DNA of 64,000 nt from Arenicola marina (lineage: Eukaryota; Annelida; Polychaeta; Arenicolidae), in NCBI GenBank assembly GCA_964019135.1, contig OZ025260.1:34466254-34530253 (forward strand), in the 5' to 3' direction. Positions 45,501 through 56,500 of this stretch are shown piece by piece. Within the stretch, counting starts at the first letter, position 1. Each line of letters opens with the position of its first letter. The translations under genes were made by a program, and so were the position numbers. A model generated the notes under the pieces. That model was given only the letters and a program-made list of their open reading frames with translations, was not told the origin of the DNA and made no database searches.

Positions 45501-48500
45501 GGGTTCGGGGAGAATACTCGGGTGTGCTCTGCCAGGCCAGCCCAGCCCAAGCGACTAGTGCGGGGTTCGGGGATAATACTCGGGCGTGCCCTGCTAGGCC
45601 AGCCCAGCCCAAGCGACTAGTGCGGGGTTCGAGGATAATACTCGGGCGTGCCCTGCTAGGCCAGCCCCGCCCAGCCCAAGCGACTAGTGCGGGGTTCGGG
45701 GATAATACTCGGGCGTGCTCTGCTAGGCCAGCCCAGCCCAAGCGACTAGTGCGGGGTTCGGGGATAATACTCGGGCGTGCCCTGCCGAGCCAGCCCAGCC
45801 CAAGCGACTAGTGCCGGGTTCGGGGATAATACTCGGGTGTGCTCTGCCAGGCCAGCCCAGCCCAAGCGACTAGTGCGGGGTTCGGGGATAATACTCGGGC
45901 GTGCCCTGCTAGGCCAGCCCAGCCCAAGCGACTAGTGCGGGGTTCGAGGATAATACTCGGGCGTGCCCTGCTAGGCCAGCCCCGCCCAGCCCAAGCGACT
46001 AGTGCGGGGTTCGGGGATAATACTCGGGCGTGCTCTGCTAGGCCAGCCCAGCCCAAGCGACTAGTGCGGGGTTCGGGGATAATACTCGGGCGTGCTCTGC
46101 CAGGCCAGCCCAGCCCAAGCGACTAGTGCGGGGTTTGGGGATAATACTCGGGCGTGCCCTGCTAGGCCAGCCCAGCCCAAGCGACTAGTGCGGGGTTTGG
46201 GGATAATACTCGGGCGTGCTCTGCCAGCCCAGCCCAGCCCAAGCGACTAGTGCGGGGTTCGGGGATAATACTCGGGCGTGCTCTGCCAGGCCAGCCCAGC
46301 CAAAGCGACTAGTGCTGGGTTCGGGGATAATACTCGGGCGTGCCCTGCTAGGCCAGCCCAGCCCAAGCGACTAGTGCGGGGTTCGAGGATAATACTCGGA
46401 TGTGCTCTGCTAGGCCAGCCCAGCCCAAGCGACTATTGCGGGGTTCGAGGATAATACTCGGGCGTGCCCTGCCAGGCCAGGCCAGCCCAAGCGACTAGTG
46501 CGGGGTTCGAGGATATTACTCGGGCGTGCTCTGCTAGGCCAGCCCAGCCCAAGCGACTAGTGCGGGGTTCGAGGATAATACTCGGGCGTGCTCTGCCAGG
46601 CCAGCCCAGCCCAAGCGACTAGTGCGGGGTTCGAAGATAATACTCGGGCGTGCCCTGCTAGGCCAGCCCAGCCCAAGCGACTAGTGCGGGGTTCGAGGAT
46701 AATACTCGGGCGTGCTCTGCCAGGCCAGCCCAGCCCAAGCGACTAGTGCGGGGTTCGAAGATAATACTCGGGCGTGCCCTGCTAGGCCAGCCCCGCCCAG
46801 CCCAAGCGACTAGTGCGGGGTTCGGGGATAATACTCGGGCGTGCTCTGCTAGGCCAGCCCAGCCCAAGCGACTAGTGCGGGGTTTGGGGATAATACTCGG
46901 GTGTGCTCTGCCAGGCCAGCCCAGCCCAAGCGACTAGTGCGGGGTTCGGGGATAATACTCGGGCGTGCCCTGCTAGGCCAGTCCAGCCCAAGCGACTAGT
47001 GCGGGGTTCGAGGATAATACTCGGGCGTGCCCTGCCAGGCCAGCCCAGCCCAAGCGACTAGTGCGGGGTTCGAGGATAATACTCGGGCGTGCCCTGCTAG
47101 GCCAGCCCAGCCCAAGCGACTAGTGCGGGGTTCGAGGATAATACTCGGGCGTGCTCTGCCAGGCCAGCCCAGCCCAAGCGACTAGTGCGGGGTTCGAAGA
47201 TAATACTCGGGCGTGCCCTGCTAGGCCAGCCCCGCCCAGCCCAAGCGACTAGTGCGGGGTTCGGGGATAATACTCGGGCGTGCTCTGCTAGGCCAGCCCA
47301 GCCCAAGCGACTAGTGCGGGGTTCGAGGATAATACTCGGGCGTGCCCTGCTAGGCCAGCCCAGCCCAAGCGACTAGTGCGGGGTTCGAGGATAATACTCG
47401 GATGTGCTCTGCTAGGCCAGCCCAGCCCAAGCGACTATTGCGGGGTTCGAGGATAATACTCGGGCGTGCCCTGCCAGGCCAGGCCAGCCCAAGCGACTAG
47501 TGCGGGGTTCGAGGATAATACTCGGGCGTGCTCTGCTAGGCCAGCCCAGCCCAAGCGACTAGTGTGGGGTTCGAGGATAATACTCGGGCGTGCTCTGCCA
47601 GGCCAGCCCAGCCCAAGCGACTAGTGCGGGGTTCGAAGATAATACTCGGGCGTGCCCTGCTAGGCCAGCCCCGCCCAGCCCAAGTGACTAGTGCGGGGTT
47701 CGGGGATAATACTCGGGCGTGCTCTGCTAGGCCAGCCCAGCCCAAGCGACTAGTGCGGGGTTTGGGGATAATACTCGGGTGTGCTCTGCCAGGCCAGCCC
47801 AGCCCAAGCGACTAGTGCGGGGTTCGGGGATAATACTCGGGCGTGCCCTGCTAGGCCAGTCCAGCCCAAGCGACTAGTGCGGGGTTCGAGGATAATACTC
47901 GGGCGTGCCCTGCCAGGCCAGCCCAGCCCAAGCGACTAGTGCGGGGTTCGAGGATAATACTCGGGCGTGCCCTGCTAGGCCAGCCCAGCCCAAGCGACTA
48001 GTGCGGGGTTCGAGGATAATACTCGGGCGTGCTCTGCCAGGCCAGCCCAGCCCAAGCGACTAGTGCGGGGTTCGAGGATAATACTCGGGCGTGCCCTGCT
48101 AGGCCAGCCCAGCCCAAGCGACTAGTGCGGGGTTTGGGGATAATACTCGGGCGTGCCCTGCCGGGCCAGCCCAGCCCAAGCGACTAGTGCGGGGTTCGAG
48201 GATAATACTCGTGCGTGCTCTGCCAGGCCAGCCCAGCCCAAGCGACTAGTGCGGAGTTCGGGGATAATACTCGGGCGTGCCCTGCTAGGCCAGCCCAGCC
48301 CAAGCGACTAGTGCGGGGTTTGGGGATAATACTCGGGCGTGCCCTGCTAGGCCAGCCCAGCCCAAGCGACTAGTGCGGGGTTTGGGGATAATACTCGGGC
48401 GTGCCCTGCCGGGCCAGCCCAGCCCAAGCGACTAGTGCGGGGTTCGAGGATAATACTCGGGCGTGCCCTGCTAGGCCAGCCCAGCCCAAGCGACTAGTGC

Positions 48501-49006
48501 GGGGTTTGGGGATAATACTCGGGCGTGCTCTGCCAGGCCAGCCCAGCCCAAGCGACTAGTGCGGGGTTCGGGGATAATACTCGGGTGTGCCCTGCCGGGC
48601 CAGCCCAGCCCAAGCGACTAGTGCGGGGTTCGGGGATAATACTCGGGTGTGCCCTGCCGGGCCAGCCCAGCCCAAGCGACTAGTGCGGGGTTCGGGGATA
48701 ATACTCGGGTGTGCCCTGCCGGGCCAGCCCAGCCCAAGCGACTAGTGCGGGGTTCGGGGATAATACTCGGGTGTGCCCTGCCGGGCCAGCCCAGCCCAAG
48801 CGACTAGTGCGGGGTTCGAGGATAATACTCGGGCGTGCTCTGCCAGGCCAGCCCAGCCCAAGCGACTAGTGCGGGGTTCGGGGATAATACTCGGGCGTGC
48901 CCTGCTAGGCCAGCCCAGCCCAAGCGACTAGTGCGGGGTTCGAGGATAATACTCCGGCGTGCCCTGCTAGGCCAGCCCAGCCCAAGCGACTAGTGCGGGG
49001 TTCGAG
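33580..49006. repeat. 62-bp minisatellite, ~250 copies over 15.4 kb
   Basis: Head-to-tail 62-bp units: GATAATACTCGGGCGTGC, (C/T)CTGCC(A)GGCCAGCCC, AGCCCAAGCGACTAGTGC, GGGGTTCGAG. Variation is concentrated at a few sites (CCAGG/CTAGG, GAGG/GGGG, TTCG/TTTG); some units carry an extra AGCCC (67 bp). Higher-order blocks are clear. A seven-unit 439-bp block recurs (38233/38672, 46658/47097/47536). Segments near 37.8-39.6 kb recur 2,189-2,194 bp further on, and 43.17-44.25 kb recurs 1,880 bp further on. The final unit ends GGGGTTCGAGTCGCAC, passing directly into a SINE tail. All ORFs in it are artefacts. Confidence 0.97.
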
Positions 49007-49140
49007 TCGCACATGTACAAATGTCTTTGTTTGTGCAGGATAGAAGTCTCATGTCTTTCTTTGTAGAGAGTAGGGGAGAGAGGTAGTTTAAAATCTCTAC
49101 CTTGACCCTTCTCATTGTCACGATATGACCTACCAACGGG
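49007..49140 (+). mobile_element. SINE tail at the end of the 62-bp array
   Basis: Directly after the last GGGGTTCGAG comes TCGCACATGTACAAATG, TTTGTTTGTGCAGGATAGAA, CTCATGTCTTTCTTTG, AGAGAGTAGGGG, TACCTTGACCC and CACGATATGACC. These are the same blocks, in the same order, as the body of the family-A SINEs at 4416 and 12716 and the fragment at 28375. The tRNA-like 5' part is represented only by the terminal array unit with its B-box-like GGTTCGAG. Confidence 0.75.
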
Positions 49141-49780
49141 TTTAAGGACATTGTAGTTATTCGCATCTCCTGCTACAGTATTGAAGCATCCGAAATGAGA
49201 GAAACTAACGAAGAATATACGTTTATCGCCGGGTAGCTTAGTTTCTGTGTCTCATCTTTTATCGTGTATTTATTAATACAATGTCCAGCACTGGTGAGGA
49301 TATCCACATTGTGTCTTAAGGTACAGACAGATACTTTGCACTTTAGTTTAAATGAACGTGCCGTAATGTTGACTTTTTAAATGCATGATATTTGCTTCCT
49401 TCGTACCTTTCATTTGAGTCAACATTGAGTTAGACATCCGAATGCCTAGACAAATATCTGATCTCCATGAGCGATAGCAATTTGGTTGACTTAATACGTT
49501 ATGTCTCCAAACTAATTCTTCCCTACAGGAGAGTATTCCCCACCTACGTATGTCAGAACAGTTAACGTAGGGTTTTCACACATTGTGTAATGCTGTAGAC
49601 ATCTTTAAAGCTTCCTTGAAAACCGCGCAAAGAAATTTGAGTCTATTTTCATTTGCATCTATTATATCTTAGACATTTTCTTTATATTGTACATGTAATA
49701 TCTCGATACACACTTTACAATACATTTATTGTATAGAAATCCCGATCGGAAGTTTGATGTCTACCTATTCGCCTCGCCAG

Positions 49781-51197
49781 AAACATCGACAACCTCTCGC
49801 GGCACCGCCGTCGAGGGTCAGGCTCCCCGCCTGTCGAGGTGGGTGACAGAGAGAAGGCCCCCTCCCCGCCAGCCCCACCTGTCGAAGAACCGCGTATCCA
49901 TGACAACGAGAAGGACGATGGTGACGACGGCGGGGCGGCGAGCCCCCCGCCGGGACCACGTGGTCGGGACGACGTGCCCCCCCTGTGGCGGAAGCTCCCT
50001 GACAGCGACAACGACGACAGTGGCGATAACCACACTGACAGCCCCAGTGATAAGAGTGACGATAGCGATGGCGACAAGGAAACATCACGCAAGTCGCGGA
50101 GAAAGAATTTTTTACGGATAAAAACTAGAGACGCTTTTGGGCAAGTGAGAAATCCCGCGATAGGGAGCAAAACCCCGGATGAGGTACCGTTCGGGCCGTG
50201 CGGAAATTCGGATTTAGACAATGGTAATGTGGACGAAAACCCCGTCGAGCCCCGGGACATCGGGGTGAACCATCACGTGCCACACATGTCACCTAAAGTG
50301 GATATTCTTAACTCTGAAGTATCCAAGTCCTCGCGGTTTCTATCCACTCAGGATAGTGAATCTCGCGCCGAGTCCGAGGAAGACATGGACTTCCTCGATG
50401 AGTTGAAGAAAGAATTAGGCAGCGACACCGATCTGGACGAAAGCGAACCGCGCGAACATAGCCCAGGTGAGATCAAAGATGGTGGAGATGGGCCGAGTGA
50501 ACACGAGTCCAAGTTTATCAAGTCAAAACCAACGGTGCAGCAAATATCTGACGCTAGTTTAAAGGACATGCAGGATCTGTTTCGGGGAAGTCCTTTCTCC
50601 TGCTCGGACTACCACACAGCCCAGGATTATCACGCCATCCCTCACCCTAAGATCGACGTCCCCAACCCCAAGGACGCCAAGGGGTCCAGCGTGGCGGAGT
50701 CGGCTTGCGCTGTGCGGAGCAGCACACACACGGTCAACTTTAGCGTGACCGGTGTGGCGGACACTGGTCCGAGACAGCCGAGGACTATTGTGGGCCATCG
50801 GAAACTGCAGCAGCAGCAGCAGCAGCAGCAGTCGACGACGAGAACCCCCAGCGATGGTTCTCTGCAGAGCTTCCGCTCCGTGTCGACAGAGGATTCGACA
50901 GAACGACCCGTCCCCGTATCTCGGGGCAGCCCCAAGCACAGAGCCACGACCCAACAGCAGCCCCACCCTCACCACTCACACCAACATCATCCACAGCAAC
51001 AACACCACCAGCAGCTACAGCAGCTACAGCAGCTACAAGCCAAGAATGGCAGCCCCAGGGCGGAGAAAAAGGGGTCAAAGTTCATGAACCCGACCACTCA
51101 GGAGGAACTGCAGAGAATACGAGCGTCCGTCCGGAAGAAGAGTCGCGACGGCTCCGCACCTAATAAAACATTTTCTGCGAGACTAGCGGAAGCTAAG
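49781..51197 (+). CDS. CDKL5: CDKL5-like C-terminal tail, large exon
   Basis: A 1,417-nt exon (acceptor GCCTCGCCAG, donor GTAATG). The first base completes the split Lys; the following KNIDNLS resembles KDIQNLS just after the human CDKL5 kinase domain. The ~472-residue tail is disordered-looking. It has a Pro-rich and acidic start (EKDDGDDGG, DSDNDDSGDN), a basic KSRRKNFLRIK that could be a nuclear localisation signal, a Ser/Asp/Glu-rich middle (EEDMDFLDELKKELGSDTD), eight consecutive Gln (50808-50831), a His/Gln-rich block (about 50962-51039), and a basic EELQRIRASVRKK near the end. If the donor is skipped, the frame stops at TGA 51207-51209. Such tails set localisation and partners in this family; the function here is inferred. 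Confidence 0.82.
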
Positions 51198-52112
51198 GTA
51201 ATGCATTGAAAATACTACCCCACGACCTTTCAACGCTTTATTTTGGTCACGTCACGTTGGACGTTAATAATACGCCTTTTTTGTTATATTACTTGTGCAT
51301 ACGAGGGCTACTTTAAGCCACTCCGGGGGCAATGCATTATTTGGATGAATTATACCTGAGCTTAGATCGCCCAGACCGTGTTTCAAATCGGGGACCTGCA
51401 TCCATTGCTCGCGGTCCTGCGTACTGCCACTCGGCCGTGGAGACTCTTGTTGGTATCAGGCTTAGTTATTTCACGACGCGACAAGCGAATATCAAAATCA
51501 GGAACCTGTTTGTTGCAAAAGTGCCTAATCTGCGATTTGTAAACCATATTAATGGATAGAAAGATAGATGGATTGATGGCAAAGGCCACCGGTCATTTAC
51601 AATGTAACGTGACCCAACACTATACATCTACAAATATACAAAATATACAAATATACAAAAAAAAACCCATAAAATACAATTATCAATACAATTATTGCCA
51701 AGATGACTTTACCCCTTAAACATAGTACATAAAAAAATGCCTGATATTCTCTTCATTCCTTGTGGTCCTAATTCTTTGAAGTGTATATGGGGTCGTTACT
51801 TCTGGCTCCGTGAAGTACCGTATCTAAATGCAGTTCCCTCCGTGAGTTTCCTCAAGGACAGTGGAGCAAACATTTGCTATTGCAGTTACATCACAAAACT
51901 TACTTATTCGCTGATCAAGTAGGACATGTTACACCTATCAGTTTTTATTTCTAAAGAATGAATTGAGCATCGGCATCTTGTTAGCGCGGCTACATGTTTC
52001 CTGACTTGCATGCAGTTAAGAAGTAAGCCCGGTTCCAGTTTACGTCAAACACAATACAAGACGTTTTTAATTGAATATGTCACTAATATGGTGGTTTGAC
52101 ATCCATGAATAG
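51198..52112 (+). other. CDKL5: Intron, 915 nt
   Basis: Phase-0 intron, GTAATG to CCATGAATAG. The acceptor has a weak pyrimidine tract. It includes AAATATACAAATATAC simple sequence near 51630-51660. A possible tRNA-like relic at 51360-51430 is too weak to call. Confidence 0.55.
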
Positions 52113-52224
52113 CTCAGCGCCTATGCGTCATCGGAGAGCCACCACGCCGCCCAGCAGAACCACAAGAAGCACCTCCAGATGGTTGTGTATCACCGGGATC
52201 GGCGGCCTAGAGGACCAGTCTACG
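52113..52224 (+). CDS. CDKL5: CDKL5-like C-terminal exon (probable)
   Basis: A 112-nt open segment chosen because it accepts the phase-0 junction from the previous exon and ends at donor GTAATT one base into a codon, matching the next acceptor. Translation begins LSAYASSESHHAAQQNHKK and ends RDRRPRGPVY. The composition (His, Gln, Lys, Arg) fits the preceding tail. An alternative acceptor five bases downstream (CTCAG) would need a different phase. No family motif is recognised, so this rests on phase and composition only. Confidence 0.6.
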
Positions 52225-52829
52225 GTAATTATGGCTGACTATATCTGTACCCAGGGCGGACATCAACAAAACCTGCAGAAAGAAAGCGCATGTGCGGGAA
52301 TAATTAATAGTACCTCCAAGTGGAGAAATGTGTTAATAATGTGTTAAAGTGTTAGTAATGTTTAGGCCATGTTGTGAATGCGAGTGAAATCTATATATAT
52401 TGGGTCAAGAGACCAACCTGGAAAATGGGTTGGATAAACATGCCCAAGATGTAGGTGCCAGGGCGCGAACTCGCGACCTGTTGGTCTGCAGCTCAGCCTA
52501 CCGACCCACTGAGCTAGGTAGTCTCCCCCGCCATCGGCTATAGGAGTCTTTTTCCCAGATCACTGATTTCCTGTTCCTGTTTGTATTCAGTTTTTGTATG
52601 CAGTTCAACACATGCGTTATTTCTGTAGCATGCCTTCTTGTCCACCTTGTACATGTACAACCTACTTGACTTTAATACTTTGATGATTGCGAATTCCTCC
52701 TAAAGCCCTGGACATTATTATGATAAATTCGGTTAGAATAGATTCCACTGCTGCATGACATGCGCAATACTGCTGTTGTCATGGTAATTAAGCTGTGCTG
52801 ACTTGAGAATGATGCGTTTGTCCGAGCAG
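52225..52829 (+). other. CDKL5: Intron, 605 nt, with SINE-like element
   Basis: Phase-1 intron, GTAATT to CCGAGCAG. It contains the minus-strand tRNA-like SINE described separately. Confidence 0.55.
52395..52530 (-). mobile_element. tRNA-derived SINE (family C), minus strand
   Basis: Read on the minus strand it begins GGGAGACTACCTAGCTCAGT (A box TAGCTCAGTGG) and continues GGTCGGTAGGCTGAGCTGC. It has a B-box-like CGCGAGTTCGCGCCCTGG, then a body with CTTGGGCATG, ATCCAACCCATTTTCC and GGTTGGTCTCTTGACCC. The tRNA-like head with a non-tRNA tail indicates a SINE. The body differs from the other SINEs here, so it is a separate family. Confidence 0.65.
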
Positions 52830-52868
52830 ACGACTCCGGTGAAATACATAACAATGGCGACGAAAAAG
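52830..52868 (+). CDS. CDKL5: CDKL5-like C-terminal micro-exon (probable)
   Basis: A 39-nt segment between acceptor GTCCGAGCAG and donor GTAAAA with both ends in phase 1, so including or skipping it keeps the frame. It reads D-DSGEIHNNGDEK, acidic and polar like the rest of the tail. Support is splice sites and phase chaining only. Confidence 0.52.
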
Positions 52869-53483
52869 GTAAAACCTGTCTAACCACGTGTGGTGTGGCT
52901 ACACTAACTGTTGTTTATCATGCTATTTACTTGTCATGTTTAAGAAACACGTGCATGTTGTTCCCGTATTATTCACGACCCAATTTCATTAACAAAAGAA
53001 GCTTTGACTGGGATTTACATCTCAATGTTATGTTCATTATGATACCCTGAAAATTTCATGTTTTGTTCTTCTAACTGAATTATGTTATATATTGTATATA
53101 CAGTGTGTTTACCGTGATGTGTGTCGTTGCGTTAAAGAATGTCAAATACTGTCGTATTTGTCTGTTGCCCCTTTACACTTAAATATATAACTGTTAAAAT
53201 AATGACAGTGATGATTGGGGCCCGTAACTTTATACTTATCAATGCAAAAATTGTCTCAGATTGAAGCTTCAATGATCAAAGAATCCACAGTAGTGCACAA
53301 GCCACTTTACAACCACGGACATTTTCCATGTCGTCTTGACTAAGCTAAACAAATCGAAAACAAAAAGAGTTTGGAGACATAAAGCGGTAATTTGTTTTAC
53401 GTATAATTGTTACAATAAGTGTTGATTGTGCTATGCTAGGTGCTGCTGGTATCCTGTTAACTCCTCTCCCTTTCGGTCTTCAG
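52869..53483 (+). other. CDKL5: Intron, 615 nt
   Basis: Phase-1 intron, GTAAAA to TTTCGGTCTTCAG. AT-rich; nothing else recognised. Confidence 0.55.
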
Positions 53484-53571
53484 ACGGTCGGATCGGTGGC
53501 GACCTTAACACGGCCGTCAACGGCCGGATGTCTCGACTGCAGGTGTCCCAGACCGGAAACGATAAAACCTG
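53484..53571 (+). CDS. CDKL5: CDKL5-like C-terminal exon, last in window
   Basis: An 88-nt exon with a good acceptor (CCCTTTCGGTCTTCAG) and a consensus donor GTAAGT. It enters in phase 1 and leaves in phase 2. It reads DGRIGGDLNTAVNGRMSR then LQVSQTGNDKTW. The frame stays open and the gene must continue to the right of the window. The downstream intron turns into the 16-bp satellite within about 15 nt of this donor. Confidence 0.65.
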
Positions 53572-56500
53572 GTAAGTGGCTCAGCTGGCGTCTCCTTCCC
53601 CGTTCGTCTGCTTCCCTGTTCGTCTGCTTTCCCGGTCGTCGGCTTCCTCGGTCGTCTGCTTCCCTGATTCTCTCCTTCCCCGGTCGTCTGCTTCCCCGGT
53701 CGTCTGCTTCCCCGGTCGTCTACTTCCCCAGTCGTCTACTTCCCTGATCCTCTTCTTCTCCGGTCGTCTGCTTCTCCGGTGGTCTCCTTCCCCGGTCGTC
53801 TGCTTCCCTGATCCTTTCCTTCCCCGGTCGTCTGCTTCCCTGGTCATCTGCTTCCCCGGTCGTCTGCTTTCCCTGGTCGTCTGCTTCCCCCGTCGTCTGC
53901 TTCCCCGGTCATCTGCTTCCCCGGTCGTCTGCTTCCCTGGTCATCTGCTTCCCCGGTCGTCTGCTTTCCCTGGTCGTCTGCTTCCCCCGTCGTCTGCTTC
54001 CCCGGTCGTCTGCTTTCCCTGGTCGTCTGCTTCCCCGGTCATCTGCTTCTCCGGTCATCTGCTTCCCCGGTCATCTGCTTCCCTGGTCGTCTGCTTCCCC
54101 CGTCGTCTGCTTCCCCGGTCGTCTGCTTCCCTCGTAGTCTACTTCCCCGGTCGTCTGCTTTCCCTGGTCGTCTGCTTCCCCGGTCATCTGCTTCCCCGGT
54201 CATCTGCTTCCCTGGTCGTCTGCTTCCCCGGTCGTCTGCTTCCCCGGTCGTCTGCTTTCCCTGGTCGTCTGCTTCCCCGGTCATCTGCTTCCCCGGTCAT
54301 CTGCTTCCCTGGTCGTCTGCTTCCCCCGTCGTCTGCTTCCCCGGTCGTCTGCTTTCCCTGGTCGTCTGCTTCCCTGATCCTCTCGTTCCCCGGTCGTCTG
54401 TTTCCCTGGTCGTCGGCTTCCCCGGTCGTCTGTTTCCCTGATCCTCTCCTTCCCCGGTCGTCTGTTTCCCCGGTCGTCTGCTTCCCTGGTCGTCTGCTTC
54501 CCCCGTCGTCTGCTTCCCCGGTCGTCTGCTTCCCCCGTCGTCTGCTTCCCCGGTCGTCTGCTTCCCCCGTCGTCTGCTTCCCCGGTCGTCTGCTTTCCCC
54601 GGTCGTCTGCTTCCCCGGTCGTCTGCTTCCCCGGTCGTCTGCTTTCCCTGGTCGTCTGCTTCCCCGGTCATCTGCTTCCCCGGTCATCTGCTTCCCTGGT
54701 CGTCTGCTTCCCCCGTCGTCTGCTTCCCCGGTCGTCTGCTTTCCCTGGTCGTCTGCTTCCCTCGTAGTCTGCTTTCCCTGGTCGTCTGCTTCCCCGGTCA
54801 TCTGCTTCCCCGGTCATCTGCTTCCCTGGTCGTCTGCTTCCCCGGTCGTCTGCTTCCCCGGTCGTCTGCTTCCCCGGTCGTCTGCTTTCCCTGGTCGTCT
54901 GCTTCCCCGGTCATCTGCTTCCCCGGTCATCTGCTTCCCTGGTCGTCTGCTTCCCCCGTCGTCTGCTTCCCCGGTCGTCTGCTTTCCCTGGTCGTCTGCT
55001 TCCCTCGTAGTCTGCTTCCCCGGTCGTCTGCTTTCCCTGGTCGTCTGCTTCCCCGGTCATCTGCTTCCCCGGTCATCTGCTTCCCTGGTCGTCTGCTTCC
55101 CCCGTCGTCTGCTTCCCCGGTCGTCTGCTTCCCCGGTCGTCTGCTTCCCCCGTCGTCTGCTTCCCTGGTCGTCTGCTTCCCTGGTCGTCTGCTTTCCCTG
55201 GTCGTCTGCTTCCCCGGTCATCTGCTTCCCCGGTCATCTGCTTCCCTGGTCGTCTGCTTCCCCCGTCGTCTGCTTCCCTGGTCGTCTGCTTTCCCTGGTC
55301 GTCTGCTTCCCTGATCCTCTCCTTCCCCGGTCGTCTGCTTCCCCGGTCGTCTGCTTCCCCGGTCGTCTGTTTTCCTGATCCTCTCGTTCCCCGGTCGTCT
55401 GTTTCCCTGGTCGTCTGTTTCCCCGGTCGTCTGTTTCCCCGGTCGTCTGCTTTCCCGGTCGCCTGTTTCCCTGGTCCCCTCCTTCCCCGGTCGTCTGTTT
55501 CCCCGGTCGTCTGCTTTCCCGGTCGTCAGCTTCCCTGATCTTCTCCTTCCCCGGTCATCTGCTTCCCTGTTCGTCTGCTTTCCCGGTCGTCGGCTTCCCT
55601 GTTCGTCTCCTTCTCCGGTTGTCTCCTTCTCCGGTCGTCTGCTTCCCTGATCCTCTCCTTCCCCGGTCGTCTGCTTCCCTGTTCGTCTGGTTTCCCGGTC
55701 GCCTGCTACCCCGGTCGTCTGCTTCTCCTGTCGTCTGCTTCCCCGGTCGTCTGCTTTTCCGGTCGTCTGCTTTCCTGATCCTCTCCTTCCCCGGTCGTCG
55801 GCTTATCCGGTCGTCTGCTTCCCTGATCCTCTCCTTCCCCGGTCGTCTGCTTCCCCCCGTCGTCTGCTTCCCTGATCCTCTCCTTCCCCGGTCGTCGGCT
55901 TCTCCGGTCGTCTGCTTCCCTGATCCTCTGCTTCCCCGTTCGTCTGCTTTTCCGGTCGTCTGCGTCCCTGATCCTCTCCTTCCCCCGTCGTCGGCTTTTC
56001 CGGTCGTCTGCTTCACTGATCCTCTCCTTCCCTTGTCGTCTGCTTCCCCGGTCGTCTGCTTCCCCGGTCGTCTGCTTCCCCGGTCGTCTGCTTCCCTGAT
56101 CCTCCTTCCCCGGTCGTCTGCGCTTCCCCGGTCGTCTGCTTCCCTGATCCTCTCCTTCCCCGGTCGTCGGCTTCTCCGGTCGGGTGCTCTCCCGGTCGTC
56201 TGCTTTCCCCGTCGTCTGTTTCCCCGGTCGTCTACTTCTCCGGTCGTTTGCTTCCCTGGTCATCTGCTTCCCTGGTCGTCTGCTTCCCTGATCGTCTGCT
56301 TCCCTGATCCTCTCCTTCCCCGGTCGTCTGCTTCCCCGGTCGTCTGCTTCCCCGGGAAGCAGTGGTCCGCTTCTCCGGTCGTCTGCTTCCCTGATCCTCT
56401 CCTTTCCCGGTCGTCTGCTTCCCCGGTCGTCTGCTTGCCCCCGTCGTCTGCTTCCCCGGTCGTCTACTTCTCCGGTCGTCTGCTTCCCCGGTCATCTGCT

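Larger units (their letters stand above)
33519..49780 (+). other. CDKL5: 16.3-kb intron filled by the 62-bp array
   Basis: Phase-2 intron. After 61 nt of unique sequence the 62-bp array occupies 33580-49006, followed by a SINE tail (49007-49140). The last ~640 nt (49141-49780) are unique AT-rich sequence with no gene seen. An alternative acceptor at 49735-49736 would break the frame; GCCTCGCCAG at 49771-49780 keeps it. Confidence 0.8.

Noticed and set aside
33580..49006. Dozens of 60-140-codon ORFs on both strands
   Set aside because: Repeating shadows of the 62-bp array.
49735..49780. Alternative acceptor TGTATAG at 49730-49736 for the large tail exon
   Set aside because: It leads to a stop within the exon in the incoming phase; the acceptor at 49780 keeps the long frame and restores KNIDNLS.
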